Below are positions 53,417 through 63,991 of a stretch of DNA of 64,000 nucleotides, piece after piece; the stretch's first letter is position 1, and each line of letters begins with the position of its first letter. The stretch is from NCBI GenBank assembly GCA_016708825.1, contig JADJEZ010000011.1, positions 94,923 to 158,922 of the forward strand. Reading direction: 5' to 3'. The notes under the pieces were generated by a model. The model was not told where the DNA came from, did not search any database, and worked only from the letters and a program-made list of their open reading frames with translations. This DNA is from Betaproteobacteria bacterium. Lineage in GTDB: Bacteria > Pseudomonadota > Gammaproteobacteria > Burkholderiales > Usitatibacteraceae. Position numbers and translations under genes: made by a program.

Positions 53417-53458
53417 CACCGTGCAGGTGCAGCGCGCCATGGTCCACCGGGAAACGTC

Positions 53459-54301
53459 ATGAAGGAATTCGAAGGCAAGGTTGCCGTGATTACCGGGGCG
53501 GCCGAGGGCATCGGCAGGGCGATCGCCGAGGAGGCCGCCGCGCGCGGCATGAAGCTCGTGCTCGCCGACATCGACGCGGCGAAGCTCGACGCGGCGACCG
53601 CGGAGCTGCGCGCGAAGGGCGCCGACGCCGACGGCCTGCGCACGGACGTGGCGAAACCGAGCCAGGTCGACGACCTGGCGGACCTCGCCTTCGCGCGCTT
53701 CGGCCGCGTGCACCTGGTCGTCGCCAACGCGGGGGTCGCCTGCGCGAAGCCCGTGTGGGAGACCACGCCCGGCGACTGGGAGTGGGTGATGGGCGTGAAT
53801 CTCTACGGTGTCACGAACGCGCTGCGGGCCTTCCTGCCGCGCATGCTTTCCGGCGGCGAGGAGGGCCACGTGGTGGCCACCGCGTCGATGGCGGGGCTTC
53901 TCTCCCTGCCCAGCATGGCCGCCTACAACGCGAGCAAGCACGCGGTGGTGACGGTGATGGAGGGCCTGCACCACGACCTGGCACTGCGGAAGGCCGCGAT
54001 CGGCGCCTCGGTGCTGTGCCCGAGCTGGGTGAAGACGCGCATCTCGCTCTCCGAGCGCAACCGCACCGCGGGCGAGGTGACGCGCGTCGAATCCCTCGAC
54101 CCCGTCGCCGCGAAGCTGGTGGGCGCGGTGCACGAGGCCGTGGCCGGAGGCATCGAGCCCGCCGCGGCCGCGCGCGCCGTCATCGAGGCCGTCGCCGCGA
54201 ACCGCTTCTACATCCTCACCCACGGCAACTCGAAATCCGGTGTGAAGGCGCGCCTCGAAGACATCCTGCAGGACCGCCTGCCGACCCTCGTTCGCCTCTG
54301 A
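53459..54301 (+). CDS. SDR-family oxidoreductase
   Basis: 280 aa. Classical short-chain dehydrogenase: TGAAEGIG (cofactor loop), LADID (Asp suggests NAD(H)), NAG (VVANAGVA), catalytic Ser in VATASMAGLL and YNASK. The substrate is unknown; it follows the acyl-CoA dehydrogenase/kinase pair and may act in the same hydroxy-acid or lipid pathway. Confidence 0.92.
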   Translation: MKEFEGKVAVITGAAEGIGRAIAEEAAARGMKLVLADIDAAKLDAATAELRAKGADADGLRTDVAKPSQVDDLADLAFARFGRVHLVVANAGVACAKPVWETTPGDWEWVMGVNLYGVTNALRAFLPRMLSGGEEGHVVATASMAGLLSLPSMAAYNASKHAVVTVMEGLHHDLALRKAAIGASVLCPSWVKTRISLSERNRTAGEVTRVESLDPVAAKLVGAVHEAVAGGIEPAAAARAVIEAVAANRFYILTHGNSKSGVKARLEDILQDRLPTLVRL

Positions 54302-54376
54302 GCCGGCGCCTCCCCGGCGCCCGCAATCCCGCAAGAAAAAAATGTCTTCGCCGGCGCTTGCGCCTGCCCCCTTCCT

Positions 54377-54424
54377 TTACTAGACTTTGTGGCCACGCCT
54401 GCAAGCAAGCACTAGATCTTGTGG
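54377..54424 (+). promoter_or_regulatory. Paired NrdR-like boxes before nrdA
   Basis: TTACTAGACTTTGTGG (54377-54392) and GCACTAGATCTTGTGG (54409-54424). The second is close to the palindromic NrdR consensus ACACWATATNTTGTGT. Start-to-start spacing is 32 bases, three helical turns, as in known tandem NrdR sites. They lie 130-177 bases before the nrdA ATG. Confidence 0.75.
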
Positions 54425-54442
54425 ACAGGCTGGTGAACAAGC

Positions 54443-54479
54443 TGTGCATAACCGGGGGGATGCTTTCCGGTTATTCACA
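54443..54479. promoter_or_regulatory. Two DnaA boxes before nrdA
   Basis: TGTGCATAA (54443-54451, minus orientation of TTATGCACA) and TTATTCACA (54471-54479), both exact matches to TTATNCACA. A weaker one, TTGTGGACA, lies at 54419-54427 and overlaps the second NrdR-like box. DnaA control of nrd genes is known in E. coli. Confidence 0.75.
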
Positions 54480-54553
54480 AAACAATCAGGGCCTTGGACG
54501 AGCTTCCGGGGCACCGGCCGGCAAAGACGGCAGACCCAACCAGGAGTGGACCC

Positions 54554-57433
54554 ATGCGGCTTTCTTCCGATATCGATCCCAAGGCCCCCCTCGCCAACCC
54601 GGGACGCAACGAAGAGGGCGGCGCCTCACCGGAACGGTTCTCGGATTACAAGGTCATCCGCCGCAACGGCTCCGTGGTGGGCTTCGAGCCCGACAAGATC
54701 GCGGTCGCCGTGACCAAGGCCTTCCTCGCGGTCGCCGGCGGCGGCGCTGCGGCGAGCGCGGGCGTGCGCGAGAAGGTGCAGTTCGTCACCCAGTCCGTGG
54801 TCGGCGCCCTCGTGCGCCGCCACCCGACGGGCGGCACGTACCACATCGAGGACATCCAGGACCAGGTGGAACTCGCCCTCATGCGCGCCGGCGAGCACCA
54901 GGTCGCCCGCTCCTACGTGCTCTATCGCGAAGAGCGCGCGCGGGAGCGCGCCACCCGCGCGCTGGAAGCCGCGGAATCCCGCGAGCCGCGCCTGAACGTG
55001 CTGGTGAATGGCGCCAAGGTGCCGCTGGAACTCGCCACGCTCGAGGCCCTGGTCGTCTCCGCCTGCCAGAACCTCGGCGACGCGGTCGAGCCCAGGAAGA
55101 TCCTCGACGCGACGCTGCGCGACCTCTACGACGGCGTGCCCATCGAGGAGGTGCACAAGTGCGCCATCCTCGCCGCGCGCATGCTGATCGAGCAGGACCC
55201 GGCCTACACCTTTGTCTCCGCGCGGCTGCTGCTGCACACGATCCGCCGCGAAGTGCTGGGCGAGGAGGTCGCGCACGAGCAGATGGCCGGCCGCTACGCC
55301 GAGTACTTCCCCACCTTCATCCAGCAGGGCATCAAGGCGCAACTCCTGGACGAGCGCCTGGGCACCTTCGACCTCGCGCGCCTGGGCGCGGCCCTCGACG
55401 CCGACCGCGACCTGAAGTGCGACTACCTCGGGCTGCAGACGCTCTACGACCGCTACTTCCTGCACATCCAGGACCGCCGGATCGAGCTGCCGCAGGCCTT
55501 CTTCATGCGCGTGGCGATGGGGCTTTCCATCAACGAGGTGAACCGCGAAGACCGGGCGATCGAGTTCTACGGCGTGCTCTCGTCCTTCGACTTCATGTCG
55601 TCCACGCCGACGCTCTTCAATTCCGGGTCGCTGCGCTCTCAGCTCTCCTCGTGCTACCTCACGACGGTGGCCGACGACCTCGACGGCATCTACGAGGCCA
55701 TCAAGGAAAACGCGCTGCTGTCGAAGTACGCGGGGGGGCTGGGCAACGACTGGACGCCGGTGCGCGCGCTCGGCGCCTACATCAAGGGCACCAACGGCAA
55801 GAGCCAGGGCGTGATTCCCTTCCTCAAGGTAGTTAGCGACACGGCGGTGGCCGTGAACCAGGGCGGGCGTCGCAAGGGGGCCGTTTGCTGCTATCTGGAG
55901 ACCTGGCACCTGGACATCGAGGAATTCCTGGAGCTGCGCAAGAACACCGGCGACGACCGCCGCCGCACCCACGACATGAACACCGCCAACTGGATCCCGG
56001 ACCTCTTCATGAAGCGCGTGATGGAAGGCGGCGAGTGGACGCTCTTCTCGCCCTCGGACTGCCCGGATCTCCATGACAAGTTCGGCCGCGCCTTCGAGGA
56101 GGCCTACACGCGCTACGAGGACATGGCCGCGCGCGGCGAGCTGAAGCTTTTCCGCAAGATCCCGGCCCTCACGCTCTGGCGCAAGATGCTCTCGATGCTC
56201 TTCGAGACGGGGCATCCGTGGATCACGTTCAAGGATCCGTCGAATCTGCGCTCGCCGCAGCAGCACGTGGGCGTGGTGCACTCGTCCAACCTGTGTACGG
56301 AAATCACCTTGAACACCAACGCCCAGGAGATCGCCGTCTGCAACCTGGGCAGCGTGAACCTGGTCGCGCACCTGAAGGACGACGGGCGGGGCGGCAAGAC
56401 CCTCGACCACGAGAAACTCAAGCGCACCATCGCCACGGCGATGCGCATGCTGGACAACGTGATCGACGTCAACTACTACGCGGTGAAGAAGGCGCGCGAC
56501 TCCAACTTGAGGCACCGCCCCGTGGGCCTGGGGATCATGGGCTTCCAGGACGCGCTGCACGATCTTCGCGTGCCCTACGCCTCGCACGCGGCGATCGACT
56601 TCGCCGACCGTTCCATGGAGGCCGTGTGCTACTACGCGTACTGGGCCTCCACGGAACTCGCCGAGGAGCGCGGTCGCTACAGCTCCTACGCGGGCTCGCT
56701 CTGGGAGCGCGGGATCCTCCCGCAGGACACGCTGAAGCTCCTCCTGGAGGAGCGCGGCGGCTACGTGGAGATCGACATGTCCGAATCCATGGACTGGTCG
56801 AGCCTGCGCGCGCGGATCGCCACCCACGGCATGCGCAACTCCAACTGCGTGGCCATCGCGCCGACCGCGACGATCTCCAACATCATCGGCGTGTCGGCTT
56901 CCATCGAGCCCAACTACCAGAACCTGTACGTGAAGTCGAACCTCTCGGGGGAATTCACGGTGGTGAGCGAGCATCTGGTGCGGGATCTCAAGAAGCTGGG
57001 GCTATGGGATTCCGTGATGGTCTCGGATCTCAAGCACTTCGACGGCTCCGTGGGCAAGATCGACCGCATCCCCGTGGAGCTGCGCAACCTCTACGCCACC
57101 GCCTTCGAGGTCGAGCCGCGCTGGATCGTGGAGGCCGCCGCGCGCCGCCAGAAGTGGATCGACCAGGCGCAGTCGCTCAACATCTACATGGGGGGTGCGT
57201 CGGGCAAGAAGCTCGACGAGACCTACAAGCTCGCGTGGCTGCGGGGCTTGAAGACCACCTACTACCTGCGCACGCTCGCCGCGACCTCCGCGGAGAAATC
57301 CACGGGCAAGGGCGGGGAGCTGAATTCCGTTCCCTCCCACGGCGGCATGGGCGAGGGCGCCGGTGACGGCGCGGCCGAGGCTGCGGGCAAGTTCTGCTCC
57401 ATTGATAGCCCCGACTGCGAGGCCTGCCAGTAG
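54554..57433 (+). CDS. nrdA: Class Ia ribonucleotide reductase, alpha subunit
   Basis: 959 aa. N-terminal ATP cone (about 30-125; YKVIRRNGSVVGFEPDKIAV), then the catalytic barrel with SSCYLTTVADDLDGI, NLCTEITLNTN (catalytic Cys-Glu), CNLGSVNL, and PTATISNIIGVSASIEP. The mobile redox pair is in the C-terminal CEACQ. It makes dNDPs with NrdB. The start MRLSSDID was chosen because AGGAG lies 10 bases upstream. Unusually, the nrdB gene is more than 5 kb away. The GSG-rich linker before the C-terminus is slightly long. Confidence 0.96.
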   Translation: MRLSSDIDPKAPLANPGRNEEGGASPERFSDYKVIRRNGSVVGFEPDKIAVAVTKAFLAVAGGGAAASAGVREKVQFVTQSVVGALVRRHPTGGTYHIEDIQDQVELALMRAGEHQVARSYVLYREERARERATRALEAAESREPRLNVLVNGAKVPLELATLEALVVSACQNLGDAVEPRKILDATLRDLYDGVPIEEVHKCAILAARMLIEQDPAYTFVSARLLLHTIRREVLGEEVAHEQMAGRYAEYFPTFIQQGIKAQLLDERLGTFDLARLGAALDADRDLKCDYLGLQTLYDRYFLHIQDRRIELPQAFFMRVAMGLSINEVNREDRAIEFYGVLSSFDFMSSTPTLFNSGSLRSQLSSCYLTTVADDLDGIYEAIKENALLSKYAGGLGNDWTPVRALGAYIKGTNGKSQGVIPFLKVVSDTAVAVNQGGRRKGAVCCYLETWHLDIEEFLELRKNTGDDRRRTHDMNTANWIPDLFMKRVMEGGEWTLFSPSDCPDLHDKFGRAFEEAYTRYEDMAARGELKLFRKIPALTLWRKMLSMLFETGHPWITFKDPSNLRSPQQHVGVVHSSNLCTEITLNTNAQEIAVCNLGSVNLVAHLKDDGRGGKTLDHEKLKRTIATAMRMLDNVIDVNYYAVKKARDSNLRHRPVGLGIMGFQDALHDLRVPYASHAAIDFADRSMEAVCYYAYWASTELAEERGRYSSYAGSLWERGILPQDTLKLLLEERGGYVEIDMSESMDWSSLRARIATHGMRNSNCVAIAPTATISNIIGVSASIEPNYQNLYVKSNLSGEFTVVSEHLVRDLKKLGLWDSVMVSDLKHFDGSVGKIDRIPVELRNLYATAFEVEPRWIVEAAARRQKWIDQAQSLNIYMGGASGKKLDETYKLAWLRGLKTTYYLRTLAATSAEKSTGKGGELNSVPSHGGMGEGAGDGAAEAAGKFCSIDSPDCEACQ

Positions 57434-57476
57434 GGCGATTCGATTCCGTCGGGATTGCGGTGTGCAGACGGGCCCG

Positions 57477-59258
<1,782 letters not shown>

Positions 59259-59381
59259 TCGCCTGGGCGGGACATGGGGCGTCGGGGCCGATTCCCGCGG
59301 ACGCGAGCTTGGGACAGGCCAATATTACGCGGCAGTGTCCCGGCATGACTTCTCGACTCGGCTGCCCGCCGGATTTTCTTT

Positions 59382-59395
59382 TTGACGCGGGTCAA
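59382..59395 (+). promoter_or_regulatory. FNR/ANR-type binding site
   Basis: TTGA-CGCGGG-TCAA, an exact TTGA-N6-TCAA palindrome in the divergent gap between the hybrid kinase and the gene at 59481; its centre is 92 bases before that GTG. A similar site precedes the phosphoribosyltransferase gene. Confidence 0.6.
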
Positions 59396-59480
59396 CCATG
59401 GGCCCCCTTCCGGGCGTACTTTGGAGTTGCCGGGAGGCGGTTTTCGCCGCCGCCGGGCACCTGCCACCGATGGAGGGACC

Positions 59481-59798
59481 GTGAGACGCACCCGAACCGC
59501 ACCGGAGCCCAAGCGCCCCCCGCCTTCCGCACCCGAAGTGGCCGCGGAACTCGAGGACATGCGTGTCATTGAGCGGGCGGACGGCTTCTGGGCGCAGCCG
59601 CGCCAGGGCGGACCGGATCGCGGCCCCTACGCGAGCCTGGTGGAGGCCATCGACGACCAGCGCATCGGCGACGAGGAGGATTTCGAGCCGGGCAACGCGC
59701 TGGCCGAGGTCGAGGCGGAACTCGGCGTGTGCGACTGGATCGACCCCGAGACCTCCGAGCCCGCCGAGGACCACGTCCCGCACATCGAGGAGCACTAG
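59481..59798 (+). CDS. Small acidic protein, unknown function
   Basis: 105 aa, GTG start with GGAGG in front. A basic, Pro-rich N-terminus (RRTRTAPEPKRPPP), then AAELEDMRVIERADGFWAQP and an acidic C-terminus (WIDPETSEPAEDHVPHIEEH). No known fold recognised; soluble. It lies 14 bases before the kinase/ATPase gene and behind an FNR-type box, so it may be part of a low-oxygen set. Confidence 0.75.
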   Translation: MRRTRTAPEPKRPPPSAPEVAAELEDMRVIERADGFWAQPRQGGPDRGPYASLVEAIDDQRIGDEEDFEPGNALAEVEAELGVCDWIDPETSEPAEDHVPHIEEH

Positions 59799-59812
59799 GG
59801 AGGCGAAAGACC

Positions 59813-61414
59813 ATGCCGGACGGGAGCAAGACCGCGGCCAGCGCGGGATTCGTCGAAAAGCTCCGCAACCCGGCCTGCTACCCGCACCCGACGGGCGCGA
59901 TCGATCTCCTCGAGACGCACATCTCCTGGGTGCTGCTCGCCGGTGACTTCGCCTACAAGCTGAAGAAGCCCGTGAGCCTGGGCTTCGTGGATTTCTCCAC
60001 GCGCGAGGCGCGCCTGCACTACTGCGAAGAAGAGCTGCGGCTCAACCGCCGCACCGCGCCGGAGCTCTATCTCGAAGTGGTGCCCATCACCGGAACGCCT
60101 GACGCGCCGCGAGTCGGCGGCAGCGGCGCGGCCTTCGACCACGCCGTGAAGATGCACCGCTTCCCCCAGGAGGCGCTGCTCGACCGCGTGGCGAAGGCGG
60201 GCGCGCTGACCGAGGCGCATATCGACGCCTTCGCGCGCACGGTCGCCGCATTCCACGGGCGCGTCGCGCGCGCGGGGGCGGACGCGGCCTTCGGCGCGCC
60301 CCGCGAGATACTCGCCGAGGCCGTGGACAACTTCACGCAGCTCGAGAGCCTGGACGAGTCCCGCGTCACGCGCGAGGCGAGGCAGGCGCTGTGCTCCTGG
60401 ACGCTGCGGGAATTCAACCGCCTGGAAGCCGACTTCGCCCGCCGCCGCCACGACGGTTTCGTGCGCGAGTGCCATGGCGACCTGCACCTGGGCAACGTGG
60501 CCCTCCTCGAAGGCGAGCCCGTGGCCTTCGACGCGATCGAGTTCAACGACGCCTTCCGCTGGGTGGACGTGATGAACGAGGTGGCCTTCCCGGTGATGGA
60601 TCTCTTCCACCACGGGCTGCCGCGCCTGGCGCACCGCTTCATCGACGCCTACCTCGACGAGACGGGCGACTACGCGGGGCTCCGGGTGCTGCGCTTCTAC
60701 CTCGTCTACCGCGCCATGGTGCGCGCGAAGGTGAGCTGCATCCGCGCCCACCAGGCGGGCGTCGGTGCCGACGATCGCGAGCGCTCGTCCCGTGCGTACC
60801 GTGGTCACCTGGAGCTGGCAAGCGAGCTTTCCCGCGAAGCCACGCCCGCGCTGGTTGCGATGCATGGCCTTTCCGGTTCCGGCAAGACCACGGTGTCGCA
60901 GGCGATCGTGGAGGCGCTGGGCGCGGTGCGGTTGCGCTCGGACGTGGAGCGCAAGCGCCTGCACGGGCTGGAGAAGGACGCGCGCACCCACGCCGAACCC
61001 GGCGGCGGCATCTACACGCCGGAAGCCGATCGCATCACCTACGCCCGGCTCGCCGCACTCGCGGGCGAGATCCTCGCGGCGGGTTGTCCGGCGGTCGTGG
61101 ACGCGGCGTTCCTCAGGCGCGACTGGCGCTTGCTCTTCCGGGAGTTCGCCCGTGAGCGGGGCGCGCCCTTTGTCCTCGTGGCCTGCGCTGCGCCGGAGGC
61201 GACGCTTCGCGAGCGGATCCTGCGCCGCGAGCGCGAAGGCAGCGACGCATCGGAAGCCGGCATCGCCGTGCTCGAACGCCAGCTCGCGAACGTGGAGCCG
61301 CTCACCGGGGAGGAGCTGGATTCCGCCGTGATCGTCGATGCGGCCGCGGCGAGGGAAGCGACCGCCCGCTTGGTGCAAAGCCTCGCCGAGCGCATGGGAA
61401 TCGCGGCGGTGTAG
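59813..61414 (+). CDS. Bifunctional aminoglycoside-phosphotransferase-like / P-loop kinase protein
   Basis: 533 aa. The N-terminal half is a phosphotransferase fold (YKLKKPVSLGFVDFSTREAR; CHGDLHLGNVALL; FDAIEFNDAFRWVDVMNEVAF). The C-terminal half, from about residue 345, is a P-loop kinase (ALVAMHGLSGSGKTTVSQAI) with VVDAAFLRRDWR. This two-part architecture is widespread but of unknown substrate, often near universal-stress and low-oxygen genes. Start at MPDGSKT with GGGAGG upstream. Confidence 0.9.
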   Translation: MPDGSKTAASAGFVEKLRNPACYPHPTGAIDLLETHISWVLLAGDFAYKLKKPVSLGFVDFSTREARLHYCEEELRLNRRTAPELYLEVVPITGTPDAPRVGGSGAAFDHAVKMHRFPQEALLDRVAKAGALTEAHIDAFARTVAAFHGRVARAGADAAFGAPREILAEAVDNFTQLESLDESRVTREARQALCSWTLREFNRLEADFARRRHDGFVRECHGDLHLGNVALLEGEPVAFDAIEFNDAFRWVDVMNEVAFPVMDLFHHGLPRLAHRFIDAYLDETGDYAGLRVLRFYLVYRAMVRAKVSCIRAHQAGVGADDRERSSRAYRGHLELASELSREATPALVAMHGLSGSGKTTVSQAIVEALGAVRLRSDVERKRLHGLEKDARTHAEPGGGIYTPEADRITYARLAALAGEILAAGCPAVVDAAFLRRDWRLLFREFARERGAPFVLVACAAPEATLRERILRREREGSDASEAGIAVLERQLANVEPLTGEELDSAVIVDAAAAREATARLVQSLAERMGIAAV

Positions 61415-61429
61415 GGCGCGCGGGGAGCG

Positions 61430-62056
61430 CTACTTCCGCGCGAGGATCGCCGCAACCTCTTCGTCTTCCACCTGCGGGAACACGCGGTAGAACTGGCTCA
61501 CGGCGCCGAAGCCGGGCGGGGAACTCAGGCACACGACCTCGTCGGCGTGTTCGCGCACGCGCTCCAGGCTGTCGGGGGAACCGACGGGCACCGCGCACAC
61601 CAGCCGCTTCGGGTGACGCGCGCGCACCGAATGCAGTGCGGCGATCATCGTCGCCCCCGTGGCGAGGCCGTCGTCGACCACGATCGCGATGCGCCCGGCC
61701 GGATCGATGGGCGGGCGGGCCGGCGTGTAGTGCGCGCGGCGCGTGCGCATGGTGGCGAGTTGGGTCGCAGTCTCGTCGGCCAGGTAGGAGCGCGAGGCGC
61801 CCACGTCGTCTGCATAGTCCGCAATGTAGGTCCAGCCGGCTTCGTCCACGGCCCCCACCGCGAACTCGGGGTTGCCGGGGGAGCCGAGCTTGCGCACCAG
61901 CACCACGTCGAACTGGCCTCCCAGCTCGTCGGCGAGTGCGCGCCCCATCGGCACCGCCCCGCGCGGGATGGCCAGCACCAGGGGGCTCTTCCCGCGGTAC
62001 TTGCCGAGCGCGCGCGCAAGCTGCCTCGCGGCGTCGATGCGATCCTCGAAGACCAT
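61430..62056 (-). CDS. Phosphoribosyltransferase-domain protein
   Basis: 208 aa. The PRPP loop is IAIVVDDGLATGATMIAAL, and the N-terminus (PLVLAIPRGAVPMGRALADEL) fits the stand-alone PRTase family often beside low-oxygen or erythromycin-esterase-like genes. True enzymatic activity and substrate are unknown. An FNR-type box lies 33-46 bases before its ATG. It is convergent with the bifunctional kinase gene. Confidence 0.88.
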   Translation of the reverse strand: MVFEDRIDAARQLARALGKYRGKSPLVLAIPRGAVPMGRALADELGGQFDVVLVRKLGSPGNPEFAVGAVDEAGWTYIADYADDVGASRSYLADETATQLATMRTRRAHYTPARPPIDPAGRIAIVVDDGLATGATMIAALHSVRARHPKRLVCAVPVGSPDSLERVREHADEVVCLSSPPGFGAVSQFYRVFPQVEDEEVAAILARK

Positions 62057-62088
62057 GATCCATCGTGGCCCCCGAACTTCCCTCCCGG

Positions 62089-62102
62089 TTGACCCCCGTC
62101 AA
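62089..62102 (-). promoter_or_regulatory. FNR/ANR-type binding site before the phosphoribosyltransferase gene
   Basis: TTGA-CCCCCG-TCAA, an exact TTGA-N6-TCAA palindrome centred about 39 bases before the ATG at 62056. Third such site in the window. Confidence 0.6.
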
Positions 62103-62118
62103 CAAGCTTATTCCCCCC

Positions 62119-62147
62119 TTATCCACAACTTATCCACTTTTTCCACA
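62119..62147 (+). promoter_or_regulatory. Cluster of three DnaA boxes before the HNH-like gene and nrdB
   Basis: TTATCCACA (62119-62127, perfect), TTATCCACT (62130-62138) and TTTTCCACA (62139-62147), all in the same direction within 29 bases. They sit next to NrdR-like boxes, as at nrdA. Confidence 0.8.
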
Positions 62148-62189
62148 ATAGGTCCGGTTCGGCGGTCAAGGGGCCACCAGATGTAGTGC
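62143..62189 (+). promoter_or_regulatory. Paired NrdR-like boxes of the nrdB locus
   Basis: CCACCAGATGTAGTGC (62174-62189) is a good imperfect palindrome; CCACAATAGGTCCGGT (62143-62158) has one good half (CACAATA). Spacing is 31 bases, suited to NrdR. The upstream box overlaps the third DnaA box. They are 150-196 bases before the HNH-like gene. Confidence 0.55.
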
Positions 62190-62338
62190 TTTTTACTTGA
62201 CGTCGCCCCCCGGCCGGGTGCATCCTTCCGCACGGTTCAGGCGCCTGCCCGGGATGCGGTTTCCGGGGTCGGGATGGCTGGATTACAAGAACAAAATCAA
62301 CAGGTTGCGGCTTGGCGGCCAATCACGGGGGAAGCGCC

Positions 62339-62656
62339 ATGGCGAAGCACGAACACATGATCCTGCTCGAGGACCTGAAGCGCGCCGCCTGGGCGCGCAC
62401 TTCCCCGGTAGGCACCCACGCCAACTCCTGGGAGTTCCGCAAGGACAGGCTGGGCAACATGGTTCGCTACGCCGATTTCGGCAACCGCAAGTCGCCGTTC
62501 GGCTGGGAGCTGGATTTCATCGAGCCCCGGGCGCTGGGCGGCTCCACGGACCCGGCGAACCTCCAGGCCCTGCACTGGCGCGCCACCGCCGCCCGCAGCG
62601 CCAACGTGCCGGCCGCACTCGTCGCGAGCCCCGCATCGCCGAGGCTGGCGGCCTAG
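62339..62656 (+). CDS. HNH-nuclease-like small protein lacking the first catalytic His
   Basis: 105 aa. LGNMVRYADFGNRKSPFGWE then LDFIEPRALGGSTDPANLQA and LHWRATAARS follow the HNH pattern, but the first His of the expected DHI is Phe (LDFIEP). The Asn and final His are kept. It is probably a non-cutting DNA- or metal-binding relative. It lies behind the DnaA/NrdR sites and before nrdB in the same direction, so it may share dNTP control. Start MAKHEHM with GGGGGAAG upstream. Confidence 0.75.
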   Translation: MAKHEHMILLEDLKRAAWARTSPVGTHANSWEFRKDRLGNMVRYADFGNRKSPFGWELDFIEPRALGGSTDPANLQALHWRATAARSANVPAALVASPASPRLAA

Positions 62657-62663
62657 GGATTTC

Positions 62664-62697
62664 CCCCCTCCCCATTGGGAGAGGGTTGGGGTGAGGG
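62664..62697. repeat. REP-like palindromic repeat upstream of nrdB
   Basis: CCCCTCCCCATTGGGAGAGG then GTTGGGGTGAGGG. It is the same family as 52784-52818. It lies just after the HNH-like stop; the transcribed hairpin could adjust nrdB expression. The rest of the 189-base gap holds two GC-rich short inverted repeats, including TGGCGCC-GCA-TGGCGCCA just before the nrdB ribosome site. Confidence 0.75.
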
Positions 62698-62845
62698 ATG
62701 ACTCACTCCATGACTGCGTTAGAGGTGAAGTGATCGCCACCCACCGCCCCCGGGGCCTACTCCCCCCGGGGCGCGGCACGGGGGGTGGATGCCCAAACAA
62801 AAAGTGGCGCCGCATGGCGCCAGGGAAACGAGGAGCGCAAGCCCG

Positions 62846-63991
62846 ATGCTGAGTTTCGACGATCTGCCCCCCGCCATTCCCCCCCTCGGCTACCGGCGCG
62901 CCGAGCCCCTGCCGAAGCAGTCCGCCGACTCCGATTCCGACCACGCCCCGACGCCCGCCCCCGAGATGGGCGTCAACGGCCTCTTCACCCGCGTGAAGGC
63001 CGAGGACAAGCGCGTCATCAACGCGAAGACGGACGTGAACCAGCTCGTGCCCTTCAAGTACAAGTGGGCGTGGGAGAAGTACCTCGCCGGCTGCGCCAAC
63101 CACTGGATGCCGCAGGAAGTGAACATGAACCGCGACATCGCCCTGTGGAAGGACCCGAACGGGCTCACGGAGGACGAGCGGCTGATCGTGAAGCGCAACC
63201 TCGGCTTCTTCGTGACCGCAGACTCGCTGGCGGCAAACAACATCGTGCTGGGCACCTACCGGCACATCACCGCCCCGGAGTGCCGCCAGTACCTGCTGCG
63301 CCAGGCGTTCGAGGAGGCGATCCACACGCACGCCTACCAGTACATCGCGGAGTCGCTGGGCCTCGACGAGGGCGAGATCTTCGCCGCGTACAAGGAAGTC
63401 AAATGCATCCGGGACAAGGACGACTTCCTGATCCCGTTCATCGAGACGCTTTGTGATCCGGATTTCAAGACCGGCACGCCCGAGAACGACCAGCGGCTCC
63501 TGAAGAGCCTGATCGTCTTCGCCTGCATCATGGAAGGGCTCTTCTTCTACGTCGGCTTCGTGCAGATCCTCTCGCTCGGCCGGCAGAACAAGATGACGGG
63601 GGCGGCGGAGCAGTACCAGTACATCCTGCGGGACGAGTCGATGCACTGCAGCTTCGGCATCGATCTCATCAACACGATCAAGATGGAAAACCCGCACCTG
63701 TGGACGCCGGAGCTGCGCCGGGAGCTGACGGCGCTGTTCCACAAGGCGGTAGAGCTGGAGTACGCCTATGCGGAGGACACGATGCCTCGGGGTGTGCTTG
63801 GCTTGAATGCCTCAATGTTCAAGGAGTACCTGCGGTTCATCGCGAACCGGCGGGCGCAGCAGATCGGGCTGGATCAGATGTTCCCGGGGGCTACTAACCC
63901 GTTTCCCTGGATGAGCGAACTCATTGATCTGAAGAAGGAGAAGAACTTCTTCGAGACACGGGTGATCGAGTATCAGACGGGGGGGCTTTGA
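62846..63991 (+). CDS. nrdB: Class Ia ribonucleotide reductase, beta subunit
   Basis: 381 aa. Di-iron ligand helices are visible (EEAIHTHAYQYIAESLG with Glu and His; DESMHCSFGIDLIN with Glu and His), and the radical-bearing region is near LFFYVGFVQILSLGRQNKM. It generates the tyrosyl radical for NrdA. Start MLSFDDLPP with GAGGAG upstream; a 19-residue longer reading has no ribosome site. The C-terminus EYQTGGL is the expected NrdA-binding tail type. Confidence 0.95.
   Translation: MLSFDDLPPAIPPLGYRRAEPLPKQSADSDSDHAPTPAPEMGVNGLFTRVKAEDKRVINAKTDVNQLVPFKYKWAWEKYLAGCANHWMPQEVNMNRDIALWKDPNGLTEDERLIVKRNLGFFVTADSLAANNIVLGTYRHITAPECRQYLLRQAFEEAIHTHAYQYIAESLGLDEGEIFAAYKEVKCIRDKDDFLIPFIETLCDPDFKTGTPENDQRLLKSLIVFACIMEGLFFYVGFVQILSLGRQNKMTGAAEQYQYILRDESMHCSFGIDLINTIKMENPHLWTPELRRELTALFHKAVELEYAYAEDTMPRGVLGLNASMFKEYLRFIANRRAQQIGLDQMFPGATNPFPWMSELIDLKKEKNFFETRVIEYQTGGL

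Noticed and set aside
62119..62147. DnaA box cluster as a chromosomal replication origin
   Set aside because: No dnaA, dnaN, gidA or parAB genes are nearby, there is no AT-rich unwinding region, and the same boxes occur before nrdA. Gene regulation is the simpler reading.
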